64,000 nucleotides of DNA from NCBI RefSeq assembly GCF_004366075.1, contig NZ_SODU01000002.1, positions 310,001 through 374,000 on the forward strand. The letters run 5' to 3'. The DNA is from Kribbella pratensis. Lineage in GTDB: Bacteria; Actinomycetota; Actinomycetes; Propionibacteriales; Kribbellaceae. Under the pieces are notes generated by a model that did not search any database, was not told the origin of the DNA, and saw nothing but the letters and a program-made list of their open reading frames with translations. This document shows positions 33,588 to 42,766 of this stretch, one piece after another (positions within the stretch are counted from its first letter, which is position 1; each line of letters opens with the position of its first letter). The translations under genes and the position numbers were made by a program.

Positions 33588-35006
33588 GTGGCTGAGAAGA
33601 TCCCTTCCTGGCCCAAGGTCACGATCCGGCTGTACGACGACCACAACGCCGAGGTGAAGATCGCCGGGCGTAGTCACCCGGTCAACCACCACGATCCGCG
33701 GCAGGCTGCGATCCAGCTCGTCAGCGAGCAGGCCGCGCAGCTGGGCCGTGCGGTGAAGGCGACCGCGGTCGAGGCCGACGGCGCTTCCTGGCCGTTGGTC
33801 ATCCACCCGGACGGGCAGGTGGAGGCGATCGACACCGACCCCCGCAAGGGAAAGAAGCCGATCTGGCCGATCGTGCTCGCGATGGCCGTGGCCGTCGTCC
33901 TGATCGCCGGTACGACGCTGTACATCACCGTCTTCAGCAAGCTCGGCGAAAGCAAGCCGCAGGTGACCGAGTCGCCCAAGCTGCCCGAGCTCCCCGCCCC
34001 GAACGTGCGCCCTGACGAGTTCCCGCCCAGGACGCAGCCGAAGGGCTACTCGACGCACGCGGGCTGGACGGTCGACCTCGCCGAGGACAGCACGCCGGCG
34101 CTCAAGCCGGACGGCACCGAGGTCGCCATCCTGACGACCGACGGGAAGGTCGCCGTGTTCGATGCCAACGGCAAGGTGCTGTGGCAGGACAAGGTGCCCA
34201 AAGACGCCGAGAACCCGGTCTACACGACCATCGACGGGAAGCAGGTGCTGGCAATCGCGACGCCGAGCACCTTGTACTACTGGGCGGGCGGCGGCGCCGA
34301 GGCGAAGACGATCGAGTTGCCGGACAGCGCCAAGGTGCAGTTCTTCGGCAAGTCGCCGCTGGTCCTGCTCGGCGACGAGTCCGGGGCGATGGTGATCTCG
34401 GGCGGCGAACTCAAGACGGTCCCGGATCAGCCGCGCAGCTCCACGATCCTGCTCGCCGAAGGCGATCGCACGCTGATGGCGCAGTACCTCGGTCCGCTCT
34501 ACTGGACGCAGCCGGGCAAGAAGATCGTCACCGTGAATCTGCAGCCGCCAGGTGGCGCGGGCCAGCTCATCCAGGTGGTCTCGGCGAGCCCGGACTACGT
34601 CCAGGCGCTGTGGACCAATGCCAAGAACCCGGCGGAGGAGTCGATCCCGGCGGTGCACTCGACCGCGAGCGGCAAGGTGGTCGCGAGCTGCGGAACGGTA
34701 CGCAACGGCGACACCGACGGCTGGGACTGGGTCCCCGACCCGAACCGCAAGTTCGCTGCCTGGGGTGAGTGCCTCGTCAACCTCACGCTGACCAAGAACA
34801 ACACCAGGCGGCTCCCGGGCTTCCAGCCCTTGTCGGTCAGCGGATCGATGCTCTACGGCACGATCAGCAGCAAGCCGTACGCCGTCTCGCCGAACTGGAA
34901 CACCTACCCGATGAACGAGGGGACCACGCGGCCGTGGGGTGTCGTCGGCAAACGCGCGGTCATCGTGTACAACTCCGTTCTCTACGCATTGGATCCGGCG
35001 AAATGA
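33588..35006 (+). CDS. Membrane-anchored beta-propeller-like protein
   Basis: A 472-residue protein: a cytoplasmic N-terminal domain of 100 residues (TIRLYDDHNAEVKIAGRSHP), one membrane helix (about 101-123), a Pro-rich linker and an outer domain of about 330 residues. The outer domain has blade-like repeats such as GTEVAILTTDGKVAVFDANGK in PQQ/WD style. It is divergent from the secretion cluster and ends coupled to a tiny secreted-protein gene. GAGAGGA precedes the GTG. I infer an accessory surface part of the secretion system. The 250-bp gap upstream shows no firm operator. Confidence 0.75.
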   Translation: MAEKIPSWPKVTIRLYDDHNAEVKIAGRSHPVNHHDPRQAAIQLVSEQAAQLGRAVKATAVEADGASWPLVIHPDGQVEAIDTDPRKGKKPIWPIVLAMAVAVVLIAGTTLYITVFSKLGESKPQVTESPKLPELPAPNVRPDEFPPRTQPKGYSTHAGWTVDLAEDSTPALKPDGTEVAILTTDGKVAVFDANGKVLWQDKVPKDAENPVYTTIDGKQVLAIATPSTLYYWAGGGAEAKTIELPDSAKVQFFGKSPLVLLGDESGAMVISGGELKTVPDQPRSSTILLAEGDRTLMAQYLGPLYWTQPGKKIVTVNLQPPGGAGQLIQVVSASPDYVQALWTNAKNPAEESIPAVHSTASGKVVASCGTVRNGDTDGWDWVPDPNRKFAAWGECLVNLTLTKNNTRRLPGFQPLSVSGSMLYGTISSKPYAVSPNWNTYPMNEGTTRPWGVVGKRAVIVYNSVLYALDPAK

Positions 35007-35194
35007 ACCGTCGAATGCGCCGCGCGGCGCGGGTCACGTCCGCACTGGTTGCCGTCGGCATCCTGCTGGCGCCTTCCCAGGCGCTCGCGGACACCATCGA
35101 GCCGGAGCCGGTCGACTGGCCCAAGGTCAAGCCGTCCAACGGACCGGTGGTCGAGCCCCAGCCCGTCGACTGGCCGACTCCCGCGAAGCCCTGA
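35003..35194 (+). CDS. Small secreted Pro-rich protein with a PVDWP repeat
   Basis: The 63-residue product starts with a clear signal peptide (RRMRRAARVTSALVAVGILLA then PSQALA, cut near ALA-DT). The mature part of about 33 residues has two copies of E-P-x-P-V-D-W-P separated by 14 residues. I know no family. Its ATG overlaps the stop of the propeller gene (ATGA), so it is made with it. It may be a ligand for the propeller or a cell-wall adaptor. Confidence 0.65.
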   Translation: MNRRMRRAARVTSALVAVGILLAPSQALADTIEPEPVDWPKVKPSNGPVVEPQPVDWPTPAKP

Positions 35195-35213
35195 CGCCGA
35201 TACCGGCAACGAC

Positions 35214-35251
35214 AAGGCCCGCGTCCCCCCGACCGGGGGAACGCGGGCCTT
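35214..35251. terminator. Strong bidirectional terminator
   Basis: AAGGCCCGCGT and ACGCGGGCCTT are perfect 11-base arms enclosing a further CCCCC/GGGGG pairing, giving a stem of about 16 bp. The outer A and T bases give a short U-run on both strands. It separates the converging propeller/secreted pair and the ribosomal operon. Confidence 0.9.
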
Positions 35252-35267
35252 GAACGTCAGGCAGAGA

Positions 35268-35714
35268 TCAGCCGGCCGCGACCTCGAGGCGGACCGTGGC
35301 GGCCACCTCCGGGTGCAGCTGGACGGCAACCTGGTGCTTGCCGGTGGTCTTGATCGGCGACGCGATCGCGATCGCGCGCTTCTCGACCAGCGGGCCGCCG
35401 GCTGACTTGATCGCCGTGGCGATGTCGGCCGGGGTGACCGAGCCGAACAGCCGGCCGGTGTCGCCGGCCTTGACGGCCAGGGTGACGGAGAGCTGCTCGA
35501 GCTGGTTCTTGACCTCGCTCGCGTGCTCCTTGCCCTGGATCGCCCGGGCGTCGCGCGCCCGCTTGATCGACTGGATCTGCTTCTCGGCGCCGCGGGTCCA
35601 GCCGATGGCCAGGCCGCGCGGGACCAGGTAGTTACGGCCGTAGCCGTCCTTCACCTCGACGATGTCGCCGGGAGCCCCGAGGCCCTCGACCTCCTGAGAC
35701 AGGATGAGCTTCAT
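35268..35714 (-). CDS. rplI: 50S ribosomal protein L9
   Basis: The 148-residue protein begins [32 protein letters not shown] in pieces, the universal L9 N-domain that binds 23S rRNA. A long helix ([16 protein letters not shown]) and the C-terminal domain with [13 protein letters not shown] follow. GAGGGAGG precedes the ATG. It is the last gene of rpsF-ssb-rpsR-rplI and is followed by a strong terminator. Confidence 0.98.
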   Translation of the reverse strand: MKLILSQEVEGLGAPGDIVEVKDGYGRNYLVPRGLAIGWTRGAEKQIQSIKRARDARAIQGKEHASEVKNQLEQLSVTLAVKAGDTGRLFGSVTPADIATAIKSAGGPLVEKRAIAIASPIKTTGKHQVAVQLHPEVAATVRLEVAAG

Positions 35715-35728
35715 GGTCCGCGCCTCCC

Positions 35729-35962
35729 TCAGCGAGCGGTGCTCGTGTACGGCAGCAGGGCCACCTCACGAGCGTTCTTGATAGCGGTCGCGACATCGCG
35801 CTGGTGCTGCACGCAGTTCCCGGTCACCCGGCGGGCGCGGATCTTGCCGCGGTCCGAGATGAACTTGCGCAGCAGCGCGGTGTCCTTGTAATCGACGTAC
35901 GTCGCCTTGTCCTTGCAGAAGCCGCAGACCTTCTTCTTCGGCTTCCGAATGATCTTGGCCAT
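35729..35962 (-). CDS. rpsR: 30S ribosomal protein S18 (zinc-type)
   Basis: The 77-residue product has [38 protein letters not shown] and [19 protein letters not shown], typical S18. The pair C-x-x-C near the start and a third Cys (GNC) show it is the zinc-binding form. Actinobacteria often carry a second, zinc-free S18 elsewhere, induced by zinc starvation; this would be the housekeeping copy. S18 pairs with S6, encoded two genes upstream. Confidence 0.98.
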   Translation of the reverse strand: MAKIIRKPKKKVCGFCKDKATYVDYKDTALLRKFISDRGKIRARRVTGNCVQHQRDVATAIKNAREVALLPYTSTAR

Positions 35963-36034
35963 TGTGGTGCTCTCTTCCTACTTCCAGAGCCCGGCACGGA
36001 TGCCGGAATGGTCACTAACGGGATTGCGGGCCGA

Positions 36035-36637
36035 TCAGAACGGGGGCTCCTCCATCGAGCCGCCGCCCTGGCTGGCCCAGGGGTCGTTCTGCGGGGCGGA
36101 CTGGCCGCCACCGCCTTGTCCTGCACCTTGCGGGGTCGCCCAGGGGTCGTTCTGCGGGGCGCCGCCCTGGCCACCGCCCTGGCCACCTTGGTAGCCACCG
36201 CCCTGGTTGCCGCCACCTTGGTAGCCGCCGCCACCCTGGTTGCCGCCGCCACCGAAACCGCCACCGTCGGAACGTGACGTCTTCGAGATCTTCAGCGTCG
36301 CGTACCGCATGCTGGCGCCGATCTCTTCGACATCACACTCGAACACGGTGCGCTTGTTCCCGTCGCGATCGTCGTAGCTGCGCGCCTTCAGGCGCCCGTG
36401 CACGACGACCCGGGAACCGCGGGTCAGCGACTCGGCGACGTTCTCGGCGACCTGCCGCCACACGGCACACGAGATGAAGAGGGTCTCGCCGTCTTTCCAC
36501 TCGTTGGTCTGCCGGTCCAGCGTCCGCGGAGTAGAGGCGATCGTGAAGTTCGCGACCGCGGCCCCGGACGGCGTGAACCGCAGCTCCGGATCACCTGTCA
36601 GGTTTCCGATCAGAGTGATGGGTGGTTCACCGGCCAT
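36035..36637 (-). CDS. ssb: Single-stranded DNA-binding protein
   Basis: A 200-residue SSB. The OB-fold (about 1-110) starts [21 protein letters not shown] and has [20 protein letters not shown]. The remainder is a Gly/Gln-rich linker with repeats of GGGYQGG and two copies of APQNDPWA, ending in the acidic tip EEPPF that recruits replication and repair partners. It is co-transcribed with rpsF, rpsR and rplI, and coats single strands opened by DnaB. Confidence 0.98.
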   Translation of the reverse strand: MAGEPPITLIGNLTGDPELRFTPSGAAVANFTIASTPRTLDRQTNEWKDGETLFISCAVWRQVAENVAESLTRGSRVVVHGRLKARSYDDRDGNKRTVFECDVEEIGASMRYATLKISKTSRSDGGGFGGGGNQGGGGYQGGGNQGGGYQGGQGGGQGGAPQNDPWATPQGAGQGGGGQSAPQNDPWASQGGGSMEEPPF

Positions 36638-36701
36638 GACAACTTCCTCCTGTACTGCAGACGATGGGTGGTGTGACGCCAGACCACCTGACGCCCGAGG
36701 T

Positions 36702-36992
36702 TCAGTGCTGGTCCGGCCGGATGACCTTGGTGCGCAGGATCGACTCGTTCAGCGTGAGCTGACGGTCGAGTTCCTTCACCACCGCCGGCTCGGCGGTCAG
36801 GTCGACGACGGCATAGATGCCTTCGGACTTCTTCTTCACGTCATAAGCGAGCTTGCGACGACCCCAGATGTCGAGCTTCTCGACCGTGCCACCTTCCTTG
36901 CGGACGATGTTCAGGTACTGGTCGATGGACGGCTCCACGGTGCGCTCATCGAGCTCCGGGTCGAGGATCACCATGACTTCATAACGACGCAT
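36702..36992 (-). CDS. rpsF: 30S ribosomal protein S6
   Basis: The 96-residue product [17 protein letters not shown] with [20 protein letters not shown] and the end VIRPDQH is S6. It binds 16S rRNA as a pair with S18. It leads the operon. A strong AAGGAGG ribosome site lies 12 bases before the ATG, which is later than the first in-frame start and matches the family N-terminus. Confidence 0.98.
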   Translation of the reverse strand: MRRYEVMVILDPELDERTVEPSIDQYLNIVRKEGGTVEKLDIWGRRKLAYDVKKKSEGIYAVVDLTAEPAVVKELDRQLTLNESILRTKVIRPDQH

Positions 36993-37022
36993 GCGCGAAC
37001 TCCACCTCCTTCGGACTTGGCG

Positions 37023-37041
37023 GCCACGGTCTCTCCGTGGC
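37023..37041 (-). ncRNA. Leader hairpin of the rpsF operon
   Basis: GCCACGG and CCGTGGC form a perfect 7-bp stem with a 5-base loop in the rpsF leader, just before the ribosome site. S6:S18 leaders in several phyla autoregulate this operon through a structured RNA. I cannot show that this hairpin is that element; only the stem and position are seen. Confidence 0.35.
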
Positions 37042-37097
37042 AGGAGGGCGATGCGGTCTGCTCCGCGCCGGCACTTGCCGCCGACGCCAAGCAACGA

Positions 37098-37117
37098 GCC
37101 CGGTCGATGGACCGGGC
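37098..37117. terminator. Hairpin between the MFS gene and rpsF
   Basis: GCCCGGTC and GACCGGGC form a perfect 8-bp stem with the loop GATG. It lies 72 bp past the MFS stop codon on its strand, so it may end that transcript before the ribosomal operon promoter. No U-run follows. Confidence 0.5.
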
Positions 37118-37189
37118 CACATCAGAGAGAATACCAGCGTTCGGACTGCCGACCGACCATATCCACAGGCCTGTTCCGGTGACTCTGCG

Positions 37190-38323
37190 TCACGACCGGG
37201 CGATCCGCGGAGCGGTACGCCGGAGCACGAGCAGCAGCAGCGGTACGGCGAGGACCACCGAGATCACCGTCAACAGCGGATATCCGCCGAGCGTGTAGAG
37301 CCAGGGTGAACTGGCGGCCGCCAGCGCCGAGATCGCCCAGATGGACGACTCGACCTTGCTCTCGAACGGCGTGCCGAGCAGCCGCGCACTGCCGCCCAGG
37401 TAGCACAGGTTCCACGCGTAGCCGAGCAGGAAGAGCGCCGGCGTGAAGGCCGCCCCGGACTGCGTGGTCAGGACGGCCGACCCGATCAGGAGCAGCAGAC
37501 CGGCGACCATCACCGGTTGCGGACCGGTGCGGTCGATCCACCAGCCGGTCAGCGGCGACAGCGCGAACATTCCGAGCGTGTGCGCGGACAGCATCAGGCC
37601 CAGAAGTCCGAGTCCGTCGCCATGGTGATGAGTGTGCACCGGGACCGCCGACATGAGCGCGACCATCACCAGGTGCCCGGCGATCATCACGCCGGCGGCG
37701 AGGAGAACCGACGTACGGCGGGACTCTGCCGGACGGTCGAGCCGGGTCTGTGCCGGCTGCTCGGCGACGTGGACGGTCCGGATGTACGTCGAGGCGACCA
37801 GCGCGCCGAAGACAGCTGCCACCGCGAGCAGGAACGGCCCGGCGACCTGGGGCAGTCCGAACGCCGCCGCGAAGGACTGGGACGGCGCCAGCAGGAACGG
37901 CCCGCCCGCGGCGCCGGCCGTGCTCGCCCACACGACGGCGCTCATCGCAGACGCCCGCCGGGAGTCGGGCACTGCCTCGCCGGCGGCGTACCTGGACAAG
38001 AGGCTGGCGGCGTTCCCGGCGCCGAGCAGGAACATTCCGGCGAAGAGCAGTACGACCGGCGCGCCCACCGCGGCGACAACCGTCAACGCTCCCCCGGCGA
38101 CGCCCACGCCGTACCCGAGCCGGAGGGCGTGCGCGCGTCCGAGCCGCGTGCTCCACCGGCCGACGGCGATAGCGCCTGCCGCGGTGCCCAGTACGCCGGC
38201 TGTGTTCGGGACGCCGGCCAGGCTGGAGCCGAGTTCGTCGGCGGTCAGGATGGTGCTGACCGCGCTCGCGGCGACCATCGCCGCGTTCATCAGCGCGGCA
38301 GCGAGAACCACAGGAACAAGCAT
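37190..38323 (-). CDS. MFS transporter
   Basis: The product has about 377 residues and 11-12 membrane helices: GVLGTAAGAIAVGRWSTRLGRAHALRLGYG holds the motif A loop in diverged form, and the central loop contains HTHHHGDGLG, a His-rich stretch possibly binding metal. The second half has SPLTGWWIDRTGPQPVM, the mirrored motif A. The substrate is unknown. It is divergent from an Lrp/AsnC regulator, a family often controlling amino-acid exporters. The start is the ATG of MLVPVVLAAAL; a GTG 9 bases upstream is also possible. Confidence 0.85.
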   Translation of the reverse strand: MLVPVVLAAALMNAAMVAASAVSTILTADELGSSLAGVPNTAGVLGTAAGAIAVGRWSTRLGRAHALRLGYGVGVAGGALTVVAAVGAPVVLLFAGMFLLGAGNAASLLSRYAAGEAVPDSRRASAMSAVVWASTAGAAGGPFLLAPSQSFAAAFGLPQVAGPFLLAVAAVFGALVASTYIRTVHVAEQPAQTRLDRPAESRRTSVLLAAGVMIAGHLVMVALMSAVPVHTHHHGDGLGLLGLMLSAHTLGMFALSPLTGWWIDRTGPQPVMVAGLLLLIGSAVLTTQSGAAFTPALFLLGYAWNLCYLGGSARLLGTPFESKVESSIWAISALAAASSPWLYTLGGYPLLTVISVVLAVPLLLLVLRRTAPRIARS

Positions 38324-38438
38324 GGCCAACACGTTAGAAAGGTGCCCGTTCTGGCTGAATACATGATGTAAAGCATTCGGTCTTGCGGACGACCGAGATG
38401 AAAGGTGTTCTGGCGACATGACCTTTCAGGAGCGGGAA

Positions 38439-38939
38439 ATGGACTCCACCGACTGGCAGATCCTGACCGCGCTGCAGTCCGACGGCCGGCTGTCGTTCAA
38501 CCAGCTCGGCAAGCGGGTCAACCTCTCGCCGCCCGCGGTGGCGGACCGGGTACGGCGCCTGGAGGAGGCCGGTGTGATCACCGGCTACCGCGCCGAGGTG
38601 GACCCGGCCAAGGCGGGCCAGCCGCTGTCCGCGTTCGTCCAGATGCGCTGCACGACGGGCCGCTGCCTGCTCAAGACAACCCGCGCCGAGGACTTCCCCG
38701 AGGTCCTGGAGATCCACAAGCTGAGCGGCAACTCCTGCTCGATGCTGCGCGTCCGCGTCACCTCGATGCGCCACCTCGAAGGCCTCTTCGAACGCCTCGG
38801 CGAACACGGCGAGATGAACACCCACATCGTCCTGTCCACAGAATTCGAGGGCCGCCCCGTCCAGCCGCCCACCCCCGAGGAACGCAAGGTCAGCCGCTCG
38901 GCCGGATGGGGCTCCGGAAGTGTCGGTGGACAGTTCTAG
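38439..38939 (+). CDS. Lrp/AsnC-family transcriptional regulator
   Basis: The 166-residue protein has the Lrp winged helix ([42 protein letters not shown]) and a RAM effector domain ([30 protein letters not shown]). AGGAG lies 7 bases before the ATG at 38439, so this start is preferred to the ATG at 38418. It probably senses an amino acid and controls the divergent MFS gene. Confidence 0.92.
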   Translation: MDSTDWQILTALQSDGRLSFNQLGKRVNLSPPAVADRVRRLEEAGVITGYRAEVDPAKAGQPLSAFVQMRCTTGRCLLKTTRAEDFPEVLEIHKLSGNSCSMLRVRVTSMRHLEGLFERLGEHGEMNTHIVLSTEFEGRPVQPPTPEERKVSRSAGWGSGSVGGQF

Positions 38940-38949
38940 GGTGGTGGGT

Positions 38950-39753
38950 ATGACTGTGAAGCTTGGTGCGCACGTGGACCAGGAGGACCCGTTGGCCGAG
39001 GCGGCCGATCGGGGGGCCGACCTGGTGCAGTTCTTCCTGGGGAATCCGCAGGACTACAAGGCGCCCAAGCTCGCGTACGCGGACGGCGAGGAGGCGCTGA
39101 AGGAGCGGGCCGCCGCCGCGGGCGTCGACCTCTACGTGCATGCGCCGTACCGGCTGAACGTGGCGAACACGAACAACCGGATCCGGATCCCGAGCCGCAA
39201 GCTGTTGCAGCAGACGCTGGACAAGGCGGCTGAGATCGACGTCAAGGGCGTGATCGTGCACGGTGGGCACGTCGGCGACGAGGACGATCCGGAGGCCGGG
39301 TTCGACAACTGGCGCAAGTGCATCGAGCGCGCCGAGCTGCCGGTGCCGCTGCTGATCGAGAACACGGCCGGCGGTGAGAACGCGATGGCCCGGCAGCTGG
39401 ACCGGATCGCGCGGCTCTGGGAGGCGGTGCAGGCGTCGGGCAACGACCGGCTGGAGAACGTCGGGTTCTGCCTGGACACGTGCCACTTCCACGCGGCCGG
39501 CGAGGAGCTGCCGTCGATCGTCGAGCGGGTGCTGGCGATCACCGGGCGGATCGACCTGGTGCATGCGAACGGCTCCCGGGACGAGTTCGGCTCCGGAGCG
39601 GACCGGCACAGCAACTTCGAGGACGGGCACATCGACCCGGCCGACATCGTCGCGGTCGTGCAGGCCGCCGGCGCCCCGGTCGTCGTCGAGACCCCGAACG
39701 CCGACAACGGCCAGAAGGCCGACCTCGACTACCTGCGGGCGCACCTCACGTAG
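38950..39753 (+). CDS. nfo: Endonuclease IV-like (AP endonuclease 2 family) protein
   Basis: The 267-residue TIM barrel begins [22 protein letters not shown] and has [49 protein letters not shown] and [21 protein letters not shown]. The His, Glu and Asp positions for the three zinc ions are all present. Endonuclease IV cuts abasic sites in base-excision repair. Proteins of this size in actinobacteria are annotated as deoxyribonuclease IV. Its 3' end overlaps the convergent membrane gene by 8 bp. Confidence 0.87.
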   Translation: MTVKLGAHVDQEDPLAEAADRGADLVQFFLGNPQDYKAPKLAYADGEEALKERAAAAGVDLYVHAPYRLNVANTNNRIRIPSRKLLQQTLDKAAEIDVKGVIVHGGHVGDEDDPEAGFDNWRKCIERAELPVPLLIENTAGGENAMARQLDRIARLWEAVQASGNDRLENVGFCLDTCHFHAAGEELPSIVERVLAITGRIDLVHANGSRDEFGSGADRHSNFEDGHIDPADIVAVVQAAGAPVVVETPNADNGQKADLDYLRAHLT

Positions 39754-40273
39754 TCGAGCCCTTCGTCAGGCCGTGCAGCCAGTAGGTCACGGCCCACGGG
39801 AGCAGGATCGCGAGCGCGGCGGTGTTGTTGGACGGCACGAGCAGGCCGCAGATGACGACGATCGCGACGACGAGGGTGCTGGCCTGGAACAGGTCGGCGG
39901 AGCCGAGGACCTTGGTTCGCAGCGTGATGCGGTTCAGCGCGCAGGCGGCGTACGCGGCGATGAGGGCGAGCAGCCCCAGGATCGCCACTACCGCGCCGAG
40001 CCAGCCGAGAACGTTGTAACCGCCCTCGGCCTGGAGCATGCCGGACAGCAGGAACACACCGACCATGACGGTCAGCCAGGCGCTGGTCCACATCAGGCGG
40101 TCGACCGTGCTCCGGGCCTTCTCGGGATCCGGCTTCGGCTCGGCCTCCTCCTCGTCCACGGCCTGCTCGTCCACAGCCTTACCGTCCACAGCCTTCTCGT
40201 CCACAGCCTCCTCGGCGACCGGCTCGGAGTCGGCGGCCGCGGTGGGCTTGGGGTCAGGGTCTGGCTGCACCAT
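39746..40273 (-). CDS. Membrane protein with acidic N-terminal repeats
   Basis: This 175-residue protein has a cytoplasmic start with five-residue repeats ([20 protein letters not shown]) and four membrane helices (about 64-82, 88-110, 126-145 and 148-165). I know no family or function. The repeats are slightly variable copies of one 15-base unit in DNA at about 40158-40217. Confidence 0.72.
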   Translation of the reverse strand: MVQPDPDPKPTAAADSEPVAEEAVDEKAVDGKAVDEQAVDEEEAEPKPDPEKARSTVDRLMWTSAWLTVMVGVFLLSGMLQAEGGYNVLGWLGAVVAILGLLALIAAYAACALNRITLRTKVLGSADLFQASTLVVAIVVICGLLVPSNNTAALAILLPWAVTYWLHGLTKGSTT

Positions 40274-40301
40274 GGCAGCGACGGTAGCGCAGAATGAGGT
40301 T

Positions 40302-40832
40302 ATGCAGACCTGGGCGGAGCGGTTCCCCGACCTGTTCGCACCGGGCTACTGGGAATGGGGCGACCTCGACGTCCGGTACACCGTCGAGCAGCCGCCGGAC
40401 GAGCTGATCAGCAACGTCCACGTCGTCGGCCGCACCACCGGCGGAATCGTTGTCTGCACCAACGATCTGGGCTGGCGCTTCCTGCCCGGCGGGACCCGCG
40501 AACCGGGCGAGACGATCGAGGAGCTCGTCCACCGCGAGCTGCTCGAGGAGGCCGGCGCACGGCTGACCGGTCCGCTCACCTGGCTGGGCGCCCATCGAGC
40601 TGATCACCGTCGCCCCGGACCGTACCGTCCGCACCTCCCGCACCCGGTCTCGTACTGGGCGAACTACGTCGCGGACGTCGTCATCGAGCAGGAGCCGACG
40701 AACCCCGAGGACGGCGAACAGGTCACCGACGTTCTGGTGCTGCCGCCGCACGAAGCGGCCGCGTACCTGGACGGGCAGCCCGAAGAGGTGGGCTCCATCG
40801 TCAGGCTGGCTCAGGCAATGCAGCTGGTTTAG
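40302..40832 (+). CDS. Nudix hydrolase
   Basis: The 176-residue product has a complete Nudix box from Gly64 to Gly85 (GTREPGE...RELLEEAG) with E70, R78, E79, E82 and E83. It should cut a nucleoside diphosphate linked to another group; the substrate is unknown. GAGG lies before the ATG. Its last 32 bp overlap the end of the convergent MFS gene. Confidence 0.9.
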   Translation: MQTWAERFPDLFAPGYWEWGDLDVRYTVEQPPDELISNVHVVGRTTGGIVVCTNDLGWRFLPGGTREPGETIEELVHRELLEEAGARLTGPLTWLGAHRADHRRPGPYRPHLPHPVSYWANYVADVVIEQEPTNPEDGEQVTDVLVLPPHEAAAYLDGQPEEVGSIVRLAQAMQLV

Positions 40833-42030
40833 GCGGTGCCTGACGGCTCCGCCCTGCGCGCCAAGGCAGCAGTACGGCGCTCAGCGTGCAGCAGATGCCC
40901 GCGACCCACAGGGCACCGCGCATCCCGACCACCGTCGCGAGCACGCCGCCGAGCGCCATGAACGCAGGCTGCACGCACCGCGAGCTGATCGACCACGACC
41001 CCACGACCCGGGCCATGAACCCGTCCTCGGTCACCTCCATGCGGTACGTCGCGAACGACGGGTTGAACGCGCCGGCTCCCACCAGCAGCGCCGTCTCCGC
41101 CACAGTGAGCAGCACGAACCCGCCCCACCCGTGCGGCGCCAGCGGGAAGAGGAGCAGCCACGGCGCCCGCAGTACGCCGAACACCAGCAGCATCCACTGC
41201 AGCCCGTATCGCCGGGTGAGCCGCGGCGCCATCCGCGCGCCGATGACCCCGCCGATGCAGGAGACACCGAGCATGACGCCGTAGCTCCACGCGGACAGCC
41301 CGAGGTCGCGCAACATGAAGACCGTCAGCAAGGGCGAGGTCATCATCACCGGTCCGCCGAACAACTGCGAGTTCCAGAACAGGATGCGCAGCCCGCGGTG
41401 GCGCAGGATGTACCGCCACCCTGCCGTGATGTCGCGCTTGCCCTCCCGCTTCATCGGCTCCGGCTCAGGCTGCTGGATCCGTCGGATACCGAGCGCCGAA
41501 CCGAGGAACGAGACCGCATCGACCGCCAGCGTGACGGTCGCACCGACCAAACTGACCAGCACACCCCCGACCGCCGGACCGATGCTCAGCGAGACCCAGT
41601 TCGTCTGCTCGAACCGGCTGTTCGCCTCCGCCCGTCCCTCGGCCGGCACGAGCGCCTTCAGATGCGCGCCGCTCGCCGACTGGAACGCGATCGTCCCGGC
41701 CGCTTGAAGCACACCCGCGACACACAGGTGTGCATAAGTCAGTACGCCGAACGCCGCGGACACCGGCACCGAGACCAGGGCCGCGAACCGCACGAGATCG
41801 GACGCGATCATCACCGGTCGCTTTCGCCGCTGCTCGATGAAGTCGCCCATCGGCAACGCGAGTGCGGCGCCGGCCACCGCCGACAACGCGGCGAGCATCG
41901 AGACCTGGAAGGTGCTGGAGTCCAGGGCGAGTACGGCGACCAACGGCAGCGCGCCGAGCCCTACCGCCGATCCGAGGGCACTGACTGTGAACGCGACCCA
42001 CAACCGACGGAAGTCCCGACCCAAAGACAT
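40801..42030 (-). CDS. MFS transporter (enterobactin-exporter-like)
   Basis: A 409-residue, 12-helix protein of the MFS_3 type: LGALPLVAVLALDSSTFQVSML, ALPMGDFIEQRRKRPVMI, SGAHLKALVPAEGRAEANSR and NWVSLSIGPAVGGVLVSLVG. This group includes siderophore and macrolide exporters. No biosynthetic genes are near. It is followed on the right by a TetR-SDR pair that is read in the same direction, but a 19-bp gap leaves co-transcription open. Confidence 0.87.
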   Translation of the reverse strand: MSLGRDFRRLWVAFTVSALGSAVGLGALPLVAVLALDSSTFQVSMLAALSAVAGAALALPMGDFIEQRRKRPVMIASDLVRFAALVSVPVSAAFGVLTYAHLCVAGVLQAAGTIAFQSASGAHLKALVPAEGRAEANSRFEQTNWVSLSIGPAVGGVLVSLVGATVTLAVDAVSFLGSALGIRRIQQPEPEPMKREGKRDITAGWRYILRHRGLRILFWNSQLFGGPVMMTSPLLTVFMLRDLGLSAWSYGVMLGVSCIGGVIGARMAPRLTRRYGLQWMLLVFGVLRAPWLLLFPLAPHGWGGFVLLTVAETALLVGAGAFNPSFATYRMEVTEDGFMARVVGSWSISSRCVQPAFMALGGVLATVVGMRGALWVAGICCTLSAVLLPWRAGRSRQAPPKPAALPEPA

Positions 42031-42049
42031 CCCGCGATCGTAGAAGCCG

Positions 42050-42766
42050 TCACCGACACAAATTCATGCCGCCGTCGAACATGATCACTTCACCAGTCAG
42101 GTAAGCGTTGTGGACAACTGCCGAGATCAGGTCGGCGACATCCGCGGGCCGGGCGGCGCGACGCATCGGGCTCGAGGTTTTCCACAGCTCCTGGGCCTCG
42201 GTCCACGACTCGGTGAGCGGCGTGTCGACGAGTCCGGGTGCGACCGCGTTGACCCGTACGTCGGGTCCGAGCGCGGCAGCCAGCAGTTTCGTCACGTGAT
42301 TGAGCGCGGCCTTCGAGGCGGCGTACGCGATCGAACTGCCCTTGGGGCGGACGCCCGCGTGGCTCGTCACGTTGACGATGCATCCGCCGTACTCGCGGAG
42401 CGTCGGGAGCGCCGCCGTACACAGCAGCCAGGGTGCGATCAGGTTGACGTCGAGCAGCTGTCGCCAGTCGGATGCGGTCAGCCCGTCGAGGTCCGCGTGC
42501 GGGACCGGCCAGCTGATGCCCGCGTTGTTCACGAGTACGTCGAGGCGCCCGTGCTCGGCCAGCACCTCAGGCACCAGCGCCTGAGCAGCAGCGTCGTCGG
42601 ACAGATCTGCCTGGTGGTACGACCCGCCCAACTCCGCGGCCAAGGCTTCTCCGGTGGACCGGCTGGATCGCGAGTGCACCGCGACGGTCATCCCGTCCGC
42701 GGCCAACCGCCGTACGGTCGCGGCTCCGATGCCTGACGCGGATCCGGTCACCAAGGCAACCTTCAT
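42050..42766 (-). CDS. Short-chain dehydrogenase/reductase (classical SDR)
   Basis: The 238-residue Rossmann protein has TGSASGIG (7-14), DVLVNNAGISWP, and the catalytic VTSHAG and YAASKAALNH (Tyr148, Lys152), then VNAVAPGLVDTP and the end GEVIMFDGG. It reduces or oxidises an unknown alcohol or ketone with NAD(P)(H). Its ATG overlaps the TetR stop by 4 bp, so regulator and enzyme are made together. Confidence 0.92.
   Translation of the reverse strand: MKVALVTGSASGIGAATVRRLAADGMTVAVHSRSSRSTGEALAAELGGSYHQADLSDDAAAQALVPEVLAEHGRLDVLVNNAGISWPVPHADLDGLTASDWRQLLDVNLIAPWLLCTAALPTLREYGGCIVNVTSHAGVRPKGSSIAYAASKAALNHVTKLLAAALGPDVRVNAVAPGLVDTPLTESWTEAQELWKTSSPMRRAARPADVADLISAVVHNAYLTGEVIMFDGGMNLCR

Noticed and set aside
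23341..35194. Integrated plasmid or ICE
   Set aside because: No integrase, relaxase, replication gene, tRNA or direct repeats were found at the edges, and base composition matches the rest. I keep it as a secretion-like cluster.
36035..36264. Gly/Gln tandem repeats of the ssb tail as a DNA repeat element
   Set aside because: They are in frame and belong to the normal low-complexity linker of actinobacterial SSB.
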